DNA of 64,000 nt from Cribrihabitans_A pelagius (GTDB lineage Bacteria; Pseudomonadota; Alphaproteobacteria; Rhodobacterales; Rhodobacteraceae): positions 248,001-312,000 of the forward strand of contig NZ_JBMERR010000001.1 in assembly GCF_048820915.1 (NCBI RefSeq), given 5' to 3'. Of this stretch, positions 23,253-30,851 are shown piece by piece; the first letter of the stretch is position 1, and every line of letters starts with the position of its first letter. The position numbers and the translations under genes are program-made. The notes beneath the pieces were generated by a model. It was not told the DNA's origin, searched no databases, and saw only the letters and a program-made list of their open reading frames with translations.

Positions 23253-24713
23253 TCAGGCGCCGATGCCGCGCCATCGCCGCCCGTCGCGGTGAATCAGCAG
23301 GAGCGAATCGTCGGGTCCCGCGCTGCCCGAGTCATAGGGCTGCGGGGTGTCGCCCGCGTCCTCCCAGACGGCGATGATCGGGTCGGCCCAGGCCCAGGCG
23401 GCCTCGACCTCGTCGCCGCGCATGAACAGCGTCTGGTTACCGCGGATCACGTCCATGATCAGGCGCTCGTAGGCGTCCTGCGGGCGGCCCGATTCCGGCA
23501 GCTCGTCCGCGAAGGTCATGTCCAGGTTGGCGCCGGTGAGGCGCATGCCGCCGGGGCCGGGGTCTTTGATCGTGGTCTTGAGCGTGATGCCCTCGTCGGG
23601 CTGCAGCCGGATCACCAGCACGTTGCCATGCACCTGGCCCGAACCTTCGAAGATGTTGTGCGGCGGGTCGCGGAAATAGACCGCGATCTCGCTCACCCGC
23701 TCGCGCAGGCGCTTGCCGGTGCGCAGGTAGAAGGGGGTGCCGGCCCACCGCCAGTTCGCCACCTCCACCTTCAGCGCGATGTAGCTTTCTGTGCGGCTGG
23801 CGGGGTTGTCCGCGTGGTCGCGGTAGCCGTCGCCCTTCTTGCCGCCGTTGCGGCCGCGGTACTGGCCGCGGGCGATGCTGGAGGGCGGCACCGGGCGCAG
23901 TGCCTCGATCACCTTCACCTTCTCGCCGCGCACGGCATTGGGGGTGAACTGGGCGGGCGGCTCCATCGCGGTGAGGCAGAGGAGCTGCATCAGGTGGTTC
24001 TGCACCATGTCCCGCATGGCGCCGGACTTGTCGTAATATTCCCCGCGCCCCTCAACGCCGATGCTTTCGGCGACGGTGATCTGCACGTGGTCGATGTGGG
24101 AGGAGTTCCACAAGGGCTCGAACAGCGAGTTGGCAAAGCGCAGCGCCATCAGGTTCTGCACGGTTTCCTTGCCGAGGTAATGGTCGATCCGGTAGATCTG
24201 CCGTTCCTCGAAATGCGCCCTGAGCGCCGCGTTCAGCTCCTGCGCGGAGGCAAGGTCGTGGCCGAAGGGCTTTTCCAGCACGATGCGGCTGTCGGGCGTG
24301 GCGATGCCGGTGCCGCTCAGACGGCTCGCAATATCCGTGAACAGGCCGGGGGCCACCGAAAGGTAGAAGGCGCGCACGGCGTCCTCGCGCAGTTTGCCGC
24401 GCAGGTTGTCCCAGCCGCCATCACCGCGGGCATCGACCGGCACGTAGTCCAGCAGCGCGGCAAAGGCGTCCATCTCGGCGGCGGAGACTTTGTCGAGCTG
24501 GCCGAATTCGCGGATCGCGCCGATCGCGAGGTCGCGGAATTCCTGTGCGTCCAACTCGGAGCGGGAGCTGCCGATGATGCGGCAGTTGCTGTCGAACTGG
24601 CCGATCTGGAAGCGGTGGAAGAGGGCGGGGAGGATCTTGCGCCGGGCGAGATCGCCGGTGGCGCCGAACAGGACAAGGTCGAAGGGCTGGACGGGGATGA
24701 CGCGGGAGACCAT
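23253..24713 (-). CDS. zwf: Glucose-6-phosphate 1-dehydrogenase
   Basis: This 486-residue protein oxidises glucose 6-phosphate to the lactone with NAD(P). The Rossmann motif FGATGDLARRKI is at residues about 16-27, the active-site RIDHYLGKE near 180, and PFYLRTGKRL near 325. It heads zwf-edd-eda. A 6-phosphogluconolactonase gene (pgl), often found between zwf and edd in relatives, is absent here. An imperfect palindrome like CceR/GntR operators lies about 105 bp upstream. Confidence 0.95.
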   Translation of the reverse strand: MVSRVIPVQPFDLVLFGATGDLARRKILPALFHRFQIGQFDSNCRIIGSSRSELDAQEFRDLAIGAIREFGQLDKVSAAEMDAFAALLDYVPVDARGDGGWDNLRGKLREDAVRAFYLSVAPGLFTDIASRLSGTGIATPDSRIVLEKPFGHDLASAQELNAALRAHFEERQIYRIDHYLGKETVQNLMALRFANSLFEPLWNSSHIDHVQITVAESIGVEGRGEYYDKSGAMRDMVQNHLMQLLCLTAMEPPAQFTPNAVRGEKVKVIEALRPVPPSSIARGQYRGRNGGKKGDGYRDHADNPASRTESYIALKVEVANWRWAGTPFYLRTGKRLRERVSEIAVYFRDPPHNIFEGSGQVHGNVLVIRLQPDEGITLKTTIKDPGPGGMRLTGANLDMTFADELPESGRPQDAYERLIMDVIRGNQTLFMRGDEVEAAWAWADPIIAVWEDAGDTPQPYDSGSAGPDDSLLLIHRDGRRWRGIGA

Positions 24714-24816
24714 TGATCTTACAACGCTGTTCCTGTGGGTGGCACGGCGCGCTCATTGTGCAGGCTGGCTCGTTGCAATGCAATTCCCTCCGAATTGTGT
24801 TTCCCAACCGGGAAAA

Positions 24817-24828
24817 GTTACCGCTAAC
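24817..24828. promoter_or_regulatory. CceR/GntR-like operator upstream of zwf
   Basis: GTTACCGCTAAC sits in the context AGTTACCGCTAACA and fits TGTTAnCGnTAACA except for the first base. LacI-family regulators of central carbon metabolism in Rhodobacter (CceR) and GntR in enterobacteria bind sites of this form, and Entner-Doudoroff genes are known targets. It sits in the 299-bp divergent region 24714-25012. Confidence 0.6.
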
Positions 24829-24936
24829 ATTGGTCTCATACGGGGTATAGTCGCCAAGCCGCCGCTTGGCTAGCTGCTTTTTTGCCGCGGCGCAGCGGAG
24901 CCGGGGCCGGGCGGCTGCGGGCGGATGGCCGCAGGT

Positions 24937-24948
24937 ATTTGATCAAAT
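24937..24948. promoter_or_regulatory. AT-rich 12-bp palindrome upstream of the CoA-transferase
   Basis: ATTTGATCAAAT is perfectly self-complementary and stands out in GC-rich surroundings, 65 bp before the CoA-transferase start. Its form suits a dimeric repressor site; no regulator gene is adjacent. Confidence 0.35.
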
Positions 24949-25012
24949 CTTGCCCCGGGCCTGTTCCTTGCGCTAAGCATCTGGCGAATTGGTGCGACAG
25001 GGAGAGGTGCCC

Positions 25013-26116
25013 ATGACCCCGCTTTCCGGCCTCAAAGTTGTTGAACTGGCCCGCATTCTTGCCGGGCCCTGGATCGGGCAGTCGCTGGCCGACCTCGGCG
25101 CCGAGGTGGTAAAGGTCGAAAGCCCCGAGGGCGACGACACCCGCCGCTGGGGGCCGCCCTTCATCGAGCGCGAGGGCGACCGCTCAGCCGCGTATTTCTA
25201 CGCTGCCAACCGCGGCAAGACCTGCGTGACCGCCGATTTCCGCACCGAAGAGGGCCGCCGGACGGTGCTGGAGCTGGTGCGCGATGCCGACATCCTGGTC
25301 GAGAACTTCAAGGTGGGCGGGCTGAAGAAATACGGGCTCGACTACGCCAGCCTCAGGGCGGTCAACCCGCGGCTCATCTACTGCTCGGTCACGGGGTTCG
25401 GGCAGGACGGGCCTTATGCCAGCCGCGCGGGTTATGACTTCCTGCTGCAGGGCATGTCGGGGCTGATGTCCGTCACCGGCGAACCGGGGGGGCAGCCGCA
25501 AAAGGTAGGCGTGGCGATCACCGACATCGTGACCGGGCTCTACGGCACCATCGGCATCCTTGCGGCGGTGGAGCAGCGCCACCGTACCGGGCGCGGCCAG
25601 CATCTGGATATGTCACTTTTGGACTGCGCCACCGCGCTGCTGGCCAATCAGGCGATGAACTACCTGGCCACCGGCGAAAGCCCGGAGCGGCTGGGCAATG
25701 CGCATCCCAATATCGCGCCCTATCAGGTGATGGAAGTGAGGGACGGACATGTGATCCTCGCGGTCGGCAATGACGGCCAGTTCCAGCGGCTTTGCGATGT
25801 GCTGGGGCTTTCCGGCGTGAAGGCGGATGCGCGCTTCCTCACCAACCAGCAGCGGGTCGCGAATCGGGCGGCGCTGACCGCGATCCTGGAGGGCGTGCTG
25901 GCAGGCTGGGGGCAGGCGGAACTGCTGGCGGCGCTGGAGGCGGCCACCGTGCCCGCCGGGCCGATCAATACCGTGGGTCAGGCGTTTGAAGACCCCCAGA
26001 TCCGCCACCGCGGGATGCAAATCGCGCCGGAAGGCGTGCCGGGGGTGCGGGGGCCGTGGAGGTTCTCGGACGCGGAACTGGCGCTGGAGCGCAGCGCGCC
26101 GAAGCTGGCGGAGTAG
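25013..26116 (+). CDS. CaiB/BaiF family (class III) CoA-transferase
   Basis: This 367-residue protein has the family N-terminus PLSGLKVVELARILAGPWIG, ADLGAEVVKVESPEGDDTRR, NRGKTCVTADF and a catalytic-Asp segment HLDMSLLDCATALLANQAM near residue 200. It should move CoA between carboxylic acids; the acids are not predictable. The start at 25013 has GGGAGAGG eight bases upstream; a longer frame starts at 24989. It is monocistronic and divergent from zwf. The C-terminal region (QIRHRGMQIAPEGVPGVRGP) is typical. Confidence 0.88.
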   Translation: MTPLSGLKVVELARILAGPWIGQSLADLGAEVVKVESPEGDDTRRWGPPFIEREGDRSAAYFYAANRGKTCVTADFRTEEGRRTVLELVRDADILVENFKVGGLKKYGLDYASLRAVNPRLIYCSVTGFGQDGPYASRAGYDFLLQGMSGLMSVTGEPGGQPQKVGVAITDIVTGLYGTIGILAAVEQRHRTGRGQHLDMSLLDCATALLANQAMNYLATGESPERLGNAHPNIAPYQVMEVRDGHVILAVGNDGQFQRLCDVLGLSGVKADARFLTNQQRVANRAALTAILEGVLAGWGQAELLAALEAATVPAGPINTVGQAFEDPQIRHRGMQIAPEGVPGVRGPWRFSDAELALERSAPKLAE

Positions 26117-26297
26117 GGACTGCCCGGCGGCTCCAATCGCGGCGGCCCGATGGCAGCCGCGCGGCAAGCGCGGGCAATTTGCCTCGCTTTTGACATACTG
26201 CGTGGCGCAAAGCACACAGGCCCTTAACCAATGGCCCGCAAACTGGCCACTCAGCGGGCTGGCGTTGCCCCGGACGGCCCCGTTTGGCAATGGTCCG

Positions 26298-26315
26298 GGT
26301 TAACAAGCGGTTAAC
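26298..26315 (+). promoter_or_regulatory. CtrA-type binding site before the gtr-like cluster
   Basis: GGTTAACAAGCGGTTAAC contains TTAA (26300-26303), seven bases, then TTAAC (26311-26315), the full CtrA consensus TTAA-N7-TTAAC. It ends 16 bp before the GTG start of the first gene. A TTGACA at 26190-26195 could be a -35 element, but the matching -10 is poor. Confidence 0.6.
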
Positions 26316-26331
26316 TAACAGACGTGGGGGC

Positions 26332-27312
26332 GTGAAAGTGCATCTTTCCGTTGTCGTGCCCTGCTACAACGAAGAAGAGTCCCTCCCCCTGCTGGTGGAG
26401 CGGCTTGTGCAGGCGATCAATCCGTGGGCGCATGAGGCCGAGGTCATCCTGGTCGATGACGGCTCCAGCGACCAAACCTGGGCGGCGATCGAGACCGCCC
26501 ATGCGGCGCATCCGGTGGTGCGCGGGCTGCGGCTTTCGGCCAACCGCGGCCACCAGGTGGCGCTGACCGCCGGGTTGGCGGCGGCGCGGGGCGGCCGCGT
26601 CTTCATGCTGGACGCCGACCTGCAGGACCCGCCCGAAATCCTTCCTGATATGATGATGATGATGGACCGCGGCTATGACGTGGTCTACGGCCGCCGCGCC
26701 GAACGCCAGGGCGAAACCATCTTCAAGAAGGCCACCGCCTTCCTGTTCTACCGCTTTCTCAACACGCTGTCGGATGTCGACATTCCCAGGGACACCGGCG
26801 ACTTCCGCCTGGTCAGCCGCCGCGCCCTGGACGCGGTGCTGGCGATGCCGGAGCGCGCCCGCTTCATCCGCGGCATGTTCGCCTGGGCCGGCTTCCGCCA
26901 GATCGGGCTGGAATACGTCCGCGATGCGCGGGTTGCGGGCGTCACCAAGTATCCGTTCAAGGCGATGCTGCGCTTTGCCGCGGATGCGCTCACCGGGTTT
27001 TCCACCAAGCCGCTGAAGATGGCGACGCGGCTGGCCTTTCTCAGCCTCTATGTGACCTTCCTGATGGCGGTCTACGTGTTTCTGTCGCTGGCGCTCTACC
27101 AGACCGCGCCGGGCTGGGCCTCGATGCTGCTGGCGATCTCCTTCTTCTCGGGCATCCAGCTGCTGACGCTGGGCATCCTCGGGGAATACGTCGGCAGGCT
27201 CTACATGGAGAGCAAGCAGCGGCCGATGTATTTCCTGGCCGAAGACACCGCCCGCCAAGCCGCGCCGCCCGCGCCGCCGCGGGAGGCGCCGCTGCAAAGG
27301 GAGGCCTCATGA
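26332..27312 (+). CDS. Family 2 glycosyltransferase, undecaprenyl-phosphate sugar transferase type (GtrB-like)
   Basis: This 326-residue protein has a GT-A domain (LSVVVPCYNEEESLPLLVER; ILVDDGSSDQTW; the DAD-type motif MLDADLQDPPEILPDM near residue 100) followed by two C-terminal membrane helices (about 235-300). This is the DPM1/GtrB layout, which moves a sugar from a nucleotide donor to a polyprenyl phosphate. The start is taken as GTG at 26332 because GGGGG precedes it; an ATG at 26284 would add 16 residues across the CtrA-like site. It overlaps gtrA by 4 bp. Confidence 0.85.
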   Translation: MKVHLSVVVPCYNEEESLPLLVERLVQAINPWAHEAEVILVDDGSSDQTWAAIETAHAAHPVVRGLRLSANRGHQVALTAGLAAARGGRVFMLDADLQDPPEILPDMMMMMDRGYDVVYGRRAERQGETIFKKATAFLFYRFLNTLSDVDIPRDTGDFRLVSRRALDAVLAMPERARFIRGMFAWAGFRQIGLEYVRDARVAGVTKYPFKAMLRFAADALTGFSTKPLKMATRLAFLSLYVTFLMAVYVFLSLALYQTAPGWASMLLAISFFSGIQLLTLGILGEYVGRLYMESKQRPMYFLAEDTARQAAPPAPPREAPLQREAS

Positions 27313-27713
27313 GTGCCGCTGACGCGGGCGGGCAGCGGGACTGGGGCCAGCTGGGGCGCTTCTGCGTCACGGGCGGCAGTGTCGCGGTGCTCTATGTGCT
27401 GGCTTACAGCGGGCTCCTGGCTGCCGGGCTGCCGCAGGCGGGCGCCAATGCCGCGGGTTTTGGCCTGGCTGTGGCGGTGCAATACGTGCTGCAGACCCGC
27501 TGGACCTTCCGCCGCCCCCTGGCGGAGCCCGGCCAGGCCGCCCGCTTTGCCTGCACCATTGCGGCCGGATTTGCCGTCTCCGCCCTGATCACCGGCCTGC
27601 TCGGCCCGGCGCTGGGGCTGGCGCCCTGGCTCGCCGCCGCCATGGCTGCGGTGCTCTTGCCGGTGCAGAACTACGTCATCTTCCGCCTCTGGGTTTATGC
27701 CGCGCCCGGCTGA
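27309..27713 (+). CDS. GtrA-family membrane protein
   Basis: This 134-residue protein has four membrane helices and the GtrA pattern LGRFCVTGGSVAVLYVLAYS, then AVAVQYVLQTRWTF, and ends VQNYVIFRLWVYA. GtrA proteins are thought to flip polyprenyl-linked glucose across the inner membrane. The gene overlaps the GT2 gene by 4 bp, as expected for a gtrA-gtrB pair. Confidence 0.88.
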   Translation: MSAADAGGQRDWGQLGRFCVTGGSVAVLYVLAYSGLLAAGLPQAGANAAGFGLAVAVQYVLQTRWTFRRPLAEPGQAARFACTIAAGFAVSALITGLLGPALGLAPWLAAAMAAVLLPVQNYVIFRLWVYAAPG

Positions 27714-27732
27714 CGCAACTATCGGAGTCCCA

Positions 27733-28497
27733 ATGTCCCACGTCTATTCGAACGAGTTCTACGACTACATCGACCGCGGTGCGCGCAGCTCGGCGGAGGC
27801 GCTCATCTCGGTGCTGCAGCCGCATCTGCAGGCGCGCAGCGTGCTCGACCTCGGCAGCGGCCGCGGCGTCTGGCTGAGCGAGTGGCGCCGCGCCGGGGTG
27901 CTGGAGGTGGCCGGAGTGGACGGCGACTATGTCGACCGCACGCGGCTGGCGATCCCGGCGGAGTGTTTCCATGCCGCTGACCTGACCCAGCCCTTCGCAC
28001 TTGGCCGCCGCTTCGACCTGGTGCAGAGCCTGGAGGTGGGCGAGCACCTGCCCAAGGCCGCTGCGGCGCAGCTGGTGGAGAGCCTCGCGGCGCATTCGGA
28101 CCGGGTGCTGTTTTCTGCCGCGGTGCCGGGGCAGGGCGGCGAGTTCCACATTAACGAGCAGCCCTTGAGCTTCTGGCAGGAGCTGTTTGCAGCGCGCGGC
28201 TATACCGCCTTTGACTGCATCCGCCCGCGCCTGCGCGAGCACGCCGAGGTGGAGCCGTGGTACCGCTTCAACAGCGTGCTCTACGTCAATGCGGCGGGCC
28301 GGGCGGGGCTGTCGGAGTCAGTGCTGGAGACGGAAATCCCGCAAGGGCAGGCCGTGCCTCTGGCGGGCAGCCTTGCCTGGCGGCTGCGCCGCGGGCTGGT
28401 ATCGCTGATGCCTCAGCCGATGGTGACCCGCATCGCCCAGGCCCGCGCCGCGGCGCTGGTGCGGCGCGCCCGCCGCCTGCAGCGGGCTGTCACATGA
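27733..28497 (+). CDS. Class I SAM-dependent methyltransferase
   Basis: This 254-residue protein starts MSHVYSNEFYDYIDRGARSS. The SAM motif is VLDLGSGRGVWLSEW, with motif II VAGVDGDYVD and a later FDLVQSLEVGEHLP. GGAG lies before the ATG at 27733. The C-terminal 60 residues are basic. Its place inside a gtr-like cluster suggests methylation of a sugar or lipid-linked glycan, though the target is unknown. It overlaps the next gene by 4 bp. Confidence 0.8.
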   Translation: MSHVYSNEFYDYIDRGARSSAEALISVLQPHLQARSVLDLGSGRGVWLSEWRRAGVLEVAGVDGDYVDRTRLAIPAECFHAADLTQPFALGRRFDLVQSLEVGEHLPKAAAAQLVESLAAHSDRVLFSAAVPGQGGEFHINEQPLSFWQELFAARGYTAFDCIRPRLREHAEVEPWYRFNSVLYVNAAGRAGLSESVLETEIPQGQAVPLAGSLAWRLRRGLVSLMPQPMVTRIAQARAAALVRRARRLQRAVT

Positions 28498-29963
28498 CGC
28501 TGGCGGATACCCAAGCCGCCGCGGGCGCGGCGCGGCACCGCTCCGCACAGCTGCCCGCGCTGGTGCTGGCGGTTCTGGCCGGGCTGCTGCTGACGGCGCT
28601 GTTCCAGGTCTTCGACCCGCTGGTGCGGCATGACGACTACCCGGCGCTCTGGGCCGATCCTGCGCTGTTCTACTCCAAGACCCTGACCGAGGGGCGCTGG
28701 GTAAACTACCTCTGGCACCTGCGCGGGGTGGTGACGCCGGCCTGGCTCAACTTCCTGGCCTATCAGGGGCTCTGGGCCATCTACCTCGGCTGCCTGGTGC
28801 ACAACGCCTTCGGCCCCGGGGCGGAGTGGTGGCGGCGGGCAATGGCGGCGCTGATCGCCGGTCTGGGCCTCCCTTGGGTGCTTATCTCGCTGTGGTTCAA
28901 CACGCTGATTCCGGGGCTTGCGATCCTGGCGCTTTATGCCTGGCTCACCACCCGGGCGGGCGAGCGGGCGAGCCGCTGGCTGATGCTGGTTTTTGTACCG
29001 GCGGCGCTGATGGCCTATACCACCTATCCTTTCCTGATCCTGGCGCTGAGCCTGACGCGCGCGGGGGTGGCCCGTTCGGCCCGTGACCTCGCCGGGCTGC
29101 TGGTGCTGTTCATTGCCAGCTTTGCCCTGGGGATGCTCGCGATCTACACGCTGAACTATGCCGAACACGGGGTTTTTGGCGTTCCGATGGCCAATTGGCG
29201 CCATCCCAGCCCGGCGCATGACTTTGCCTCGGCGCTGGAGAATGCGCGGCTGGCCGGGCATTTCCTCACCAGTCTGGCGATGAAGGGTTCCTACAACAAC
29301 CTGTTCGTGCTGCTGCTGCAGGGGGCGCTGTTTGCCGCCGCCATCGCCGCCGTCATGCGGCAGGACCGCTGGCGCGCGCTTTACATGCTGGCGGGGGCCG
29401 GGCTGGGGCTGGCGCTGATCTTTGTGCAGGTGATCCGCACCGGGATCGACATGCCGGTGCGTTCGGGCGGGTTCTTGTGGATCTACCTTGCGGTTTTCCT
29501 TGGCCTTTTCACCCTGCAGCTCAAGGCGCGCGGGCGCGACCGGCTGGGGCGCAACCTGTTGTTCACCGTGATGGCGGCTTATGCGATCTTCACCGGGATG
29601 CTGCACCATTCCTTCACCGAATGGCAGCGGGTGAGCCGGGCGATGGCGGCGGAGCTTTCGGACGGCTCTGGCGCGGTCTACGTGACCGGCACCTATCTGG
29701 CGCTGCCAGAGGCGCTGGAGTCCGACCTGCAGAAGGCGCAGGCGGTGGCATTCCGGCTCGGCCATCTGACCGGGCGTGAGATCATCATGTGCGAGGAGGA
29801 CCCTGCGCCTTGCGCCGCCCTGCCGGCGGATCTGCGCGCGGGCCACGCGGGCCGCGGCTATGCCATCCGCGAGACCGGGGGCGCCACGGTGCTGCTGCTG
29901 CCGCCGGAGCCCTTGCGCGAGGAGAAACTGGAGACGGCCCGCAAGCGGCGCGCGGGGGAGTGA
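28494..29963 (+). CDS. GtrII-like integral membrane glycosyltransferase
   Basis: This 489-residue protein has roughly ten membrane segments. The first periplasmic loop has FDPLVRHDDYPALW, an acidic pair of the kind used by polyprenyl-phosphate-dependent GT-C enzymes. The C-terminal 130 residues are soluble. Together with the GT2 and GtrA genes it completes a GtrA/GtrB/GtrC-type system that decorates a surface polysaccharide with a sugar. The acceptor is unknown. It converges with nadC, 33 bp away. Confidence 0.7.
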   Translation: MTLADTQAAAGAARHRSAQLPALVLAVLAGLLLTALFQVFDPLVRHDDYPALWADPALFYSKTLTEGRWVNYLWHLRGVVTPAWLNFLAYQGLWAIYLGCLVHNAFGPGAEWWRRAMAALIAGLGLPWVLISLWFNTLIPGLAILALYAWLTTRAGERASRWLMLVFVPAALMAYTTYPFLILALSLTRAGVARSARDLAGLLVLFIASFALGMLAIYTLNYAEHGVFGVPMANWRHPSPAHDFASALENARLAGHFLTSLAMKGSYNNLFVLLLQGALFAAAIAAVMRQDRWRALYMLAGAGLGLALIFVQVIRTGIDMPVRSGGFLWIYLAVFLGLFTLQLKARGRDRLGRNLLFTVMAAYAIFTGMLHHSFTEWQRVSRAMAAELSDGSGAVYVTGTYLALPEALESDLQKAQAVAFRLGHLTGREIIMCEEDPAPCAALPADLRAGHAGRGYAIRETGGATVLLLPPEPLREEKLETARKRRAGE

Positions 29964-29996
29964 TCCGCGCGCCGGCGTTTGAGGCGCAGACCGGCC

Positions 29997-30851
29997 TCAG
30001 AAATCGAGGCCGAGGTCCAGCGTGCGCGCCGAGTGGGTGAGAGCGCCGGCCGAGATGTAGTCGACCCCGGTCGCGGCTACCTCGGCGATGCGCTCCAGAC
30101 GCATGTTGCCGGAGGCCTCGGTCACCAGCTGGCCGCGGGCCATTTCCACCGCGCGGGCCAGGGTGGCGGTGTCCATGTTATCCAGCAGCACCGCATCGGC
30201 GCCGCCGGTTTCCAGCACCTCGCCCAGCTGGTCCAGCGTGTCGACCTCGATTTCCACCTTCATCATGTGGCTGACGCTGGCCTTGGCGGCCTCCAGCACG
30301 GCGCGGATACCGCCGGCGGCGGCGATGTGGTTGTCCTTGATCAGGATCGCGTCCGACAGGCCGAAACGGTGGTTGAAGCCGCCGCCGTGCAGCACCGCCT
30401 GTTTCTCGGCGATGCGCAGGCCCGGCGTGGTCTTGCGGGTGCAGGTGATGCGCGTGTCCGTGCCGCGGGTCTCGGCCGTGAAGGCGGCGGTGAGCGTGGC
30501 AATGCCGGAGAGGCGGCCCGCGAAATTCAGCGCTACCCGCTCCGCCGACAGGATAGAGGCGGCGGACCCTTCGATGGTCATCAGCGCATCGCCGGCCTTG
30601 CAGGGCGCGCCGTCGGGCAGCAGGGTGTCGATCTTCAGCCCCGTGTCCACCAGGTGAAAGGCAATGCGGGCGATCTGCATGCCGGAGACCATGCCATCCT
30701 CGCGTGCGTTCAGCCGGGCCGAATAGGCAGCCGAGGCAGGGATTACCGCGCGGGTGGTGATATCGCCGTTCTGGCCCAGGTCTTCCATCAGCGCGGCGCG
30801 CACCATCGGTTCCAGGATCAGGTCGGGCAGGGTGGCGAAGTTGGTGCTCAT
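29997..30851 (-). CDS. nadC: Nicotinate-nucleotide pyrophosphorylase (carboxylating)
   Basis: This 284-residue protein makes nicotinate mononucleotide from quinolinate and PRPP. Visible features are ALMEDLGQNGDITTRAVIPA at the N-terminus, ERVALNFAGRLSGIATLTAAF, TCTRKTTPGLRIAEKQAV (substrate-binding RKTTPG), KDNHIAAAGG and VEIEVDTLDQL. The start at 30851 overlaps nadB by 4 bp; longer upstream reading lies inside nadB. It is last in nadA-nadB-nadC. Confidence 0.95.
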   Translation of the reverse strand: MSTNFATLPDLILEPMVRAALMEDLGQNGDITTRAVIPASAAYSARLNAREDGMVSGMQIARIAFHLVDTGLKIDTLLPDGAPCKAGDALMTIEGSAASILSAERVALNFAGRLSGIATLTAAFTAETRGTDTRITCTRKTTPGLRIAEKQAVLHGGGFNHRFGLSDAILIKDNHIAAAGGIRAVLEAAKASVSHMMKVEIEVDTLDQLGEVLETGGADAVLLDNMDTATLARAVEMARGQLVTEASGNMRLERIAEVAATGVDYISAGALTHSARTLDLGLDF

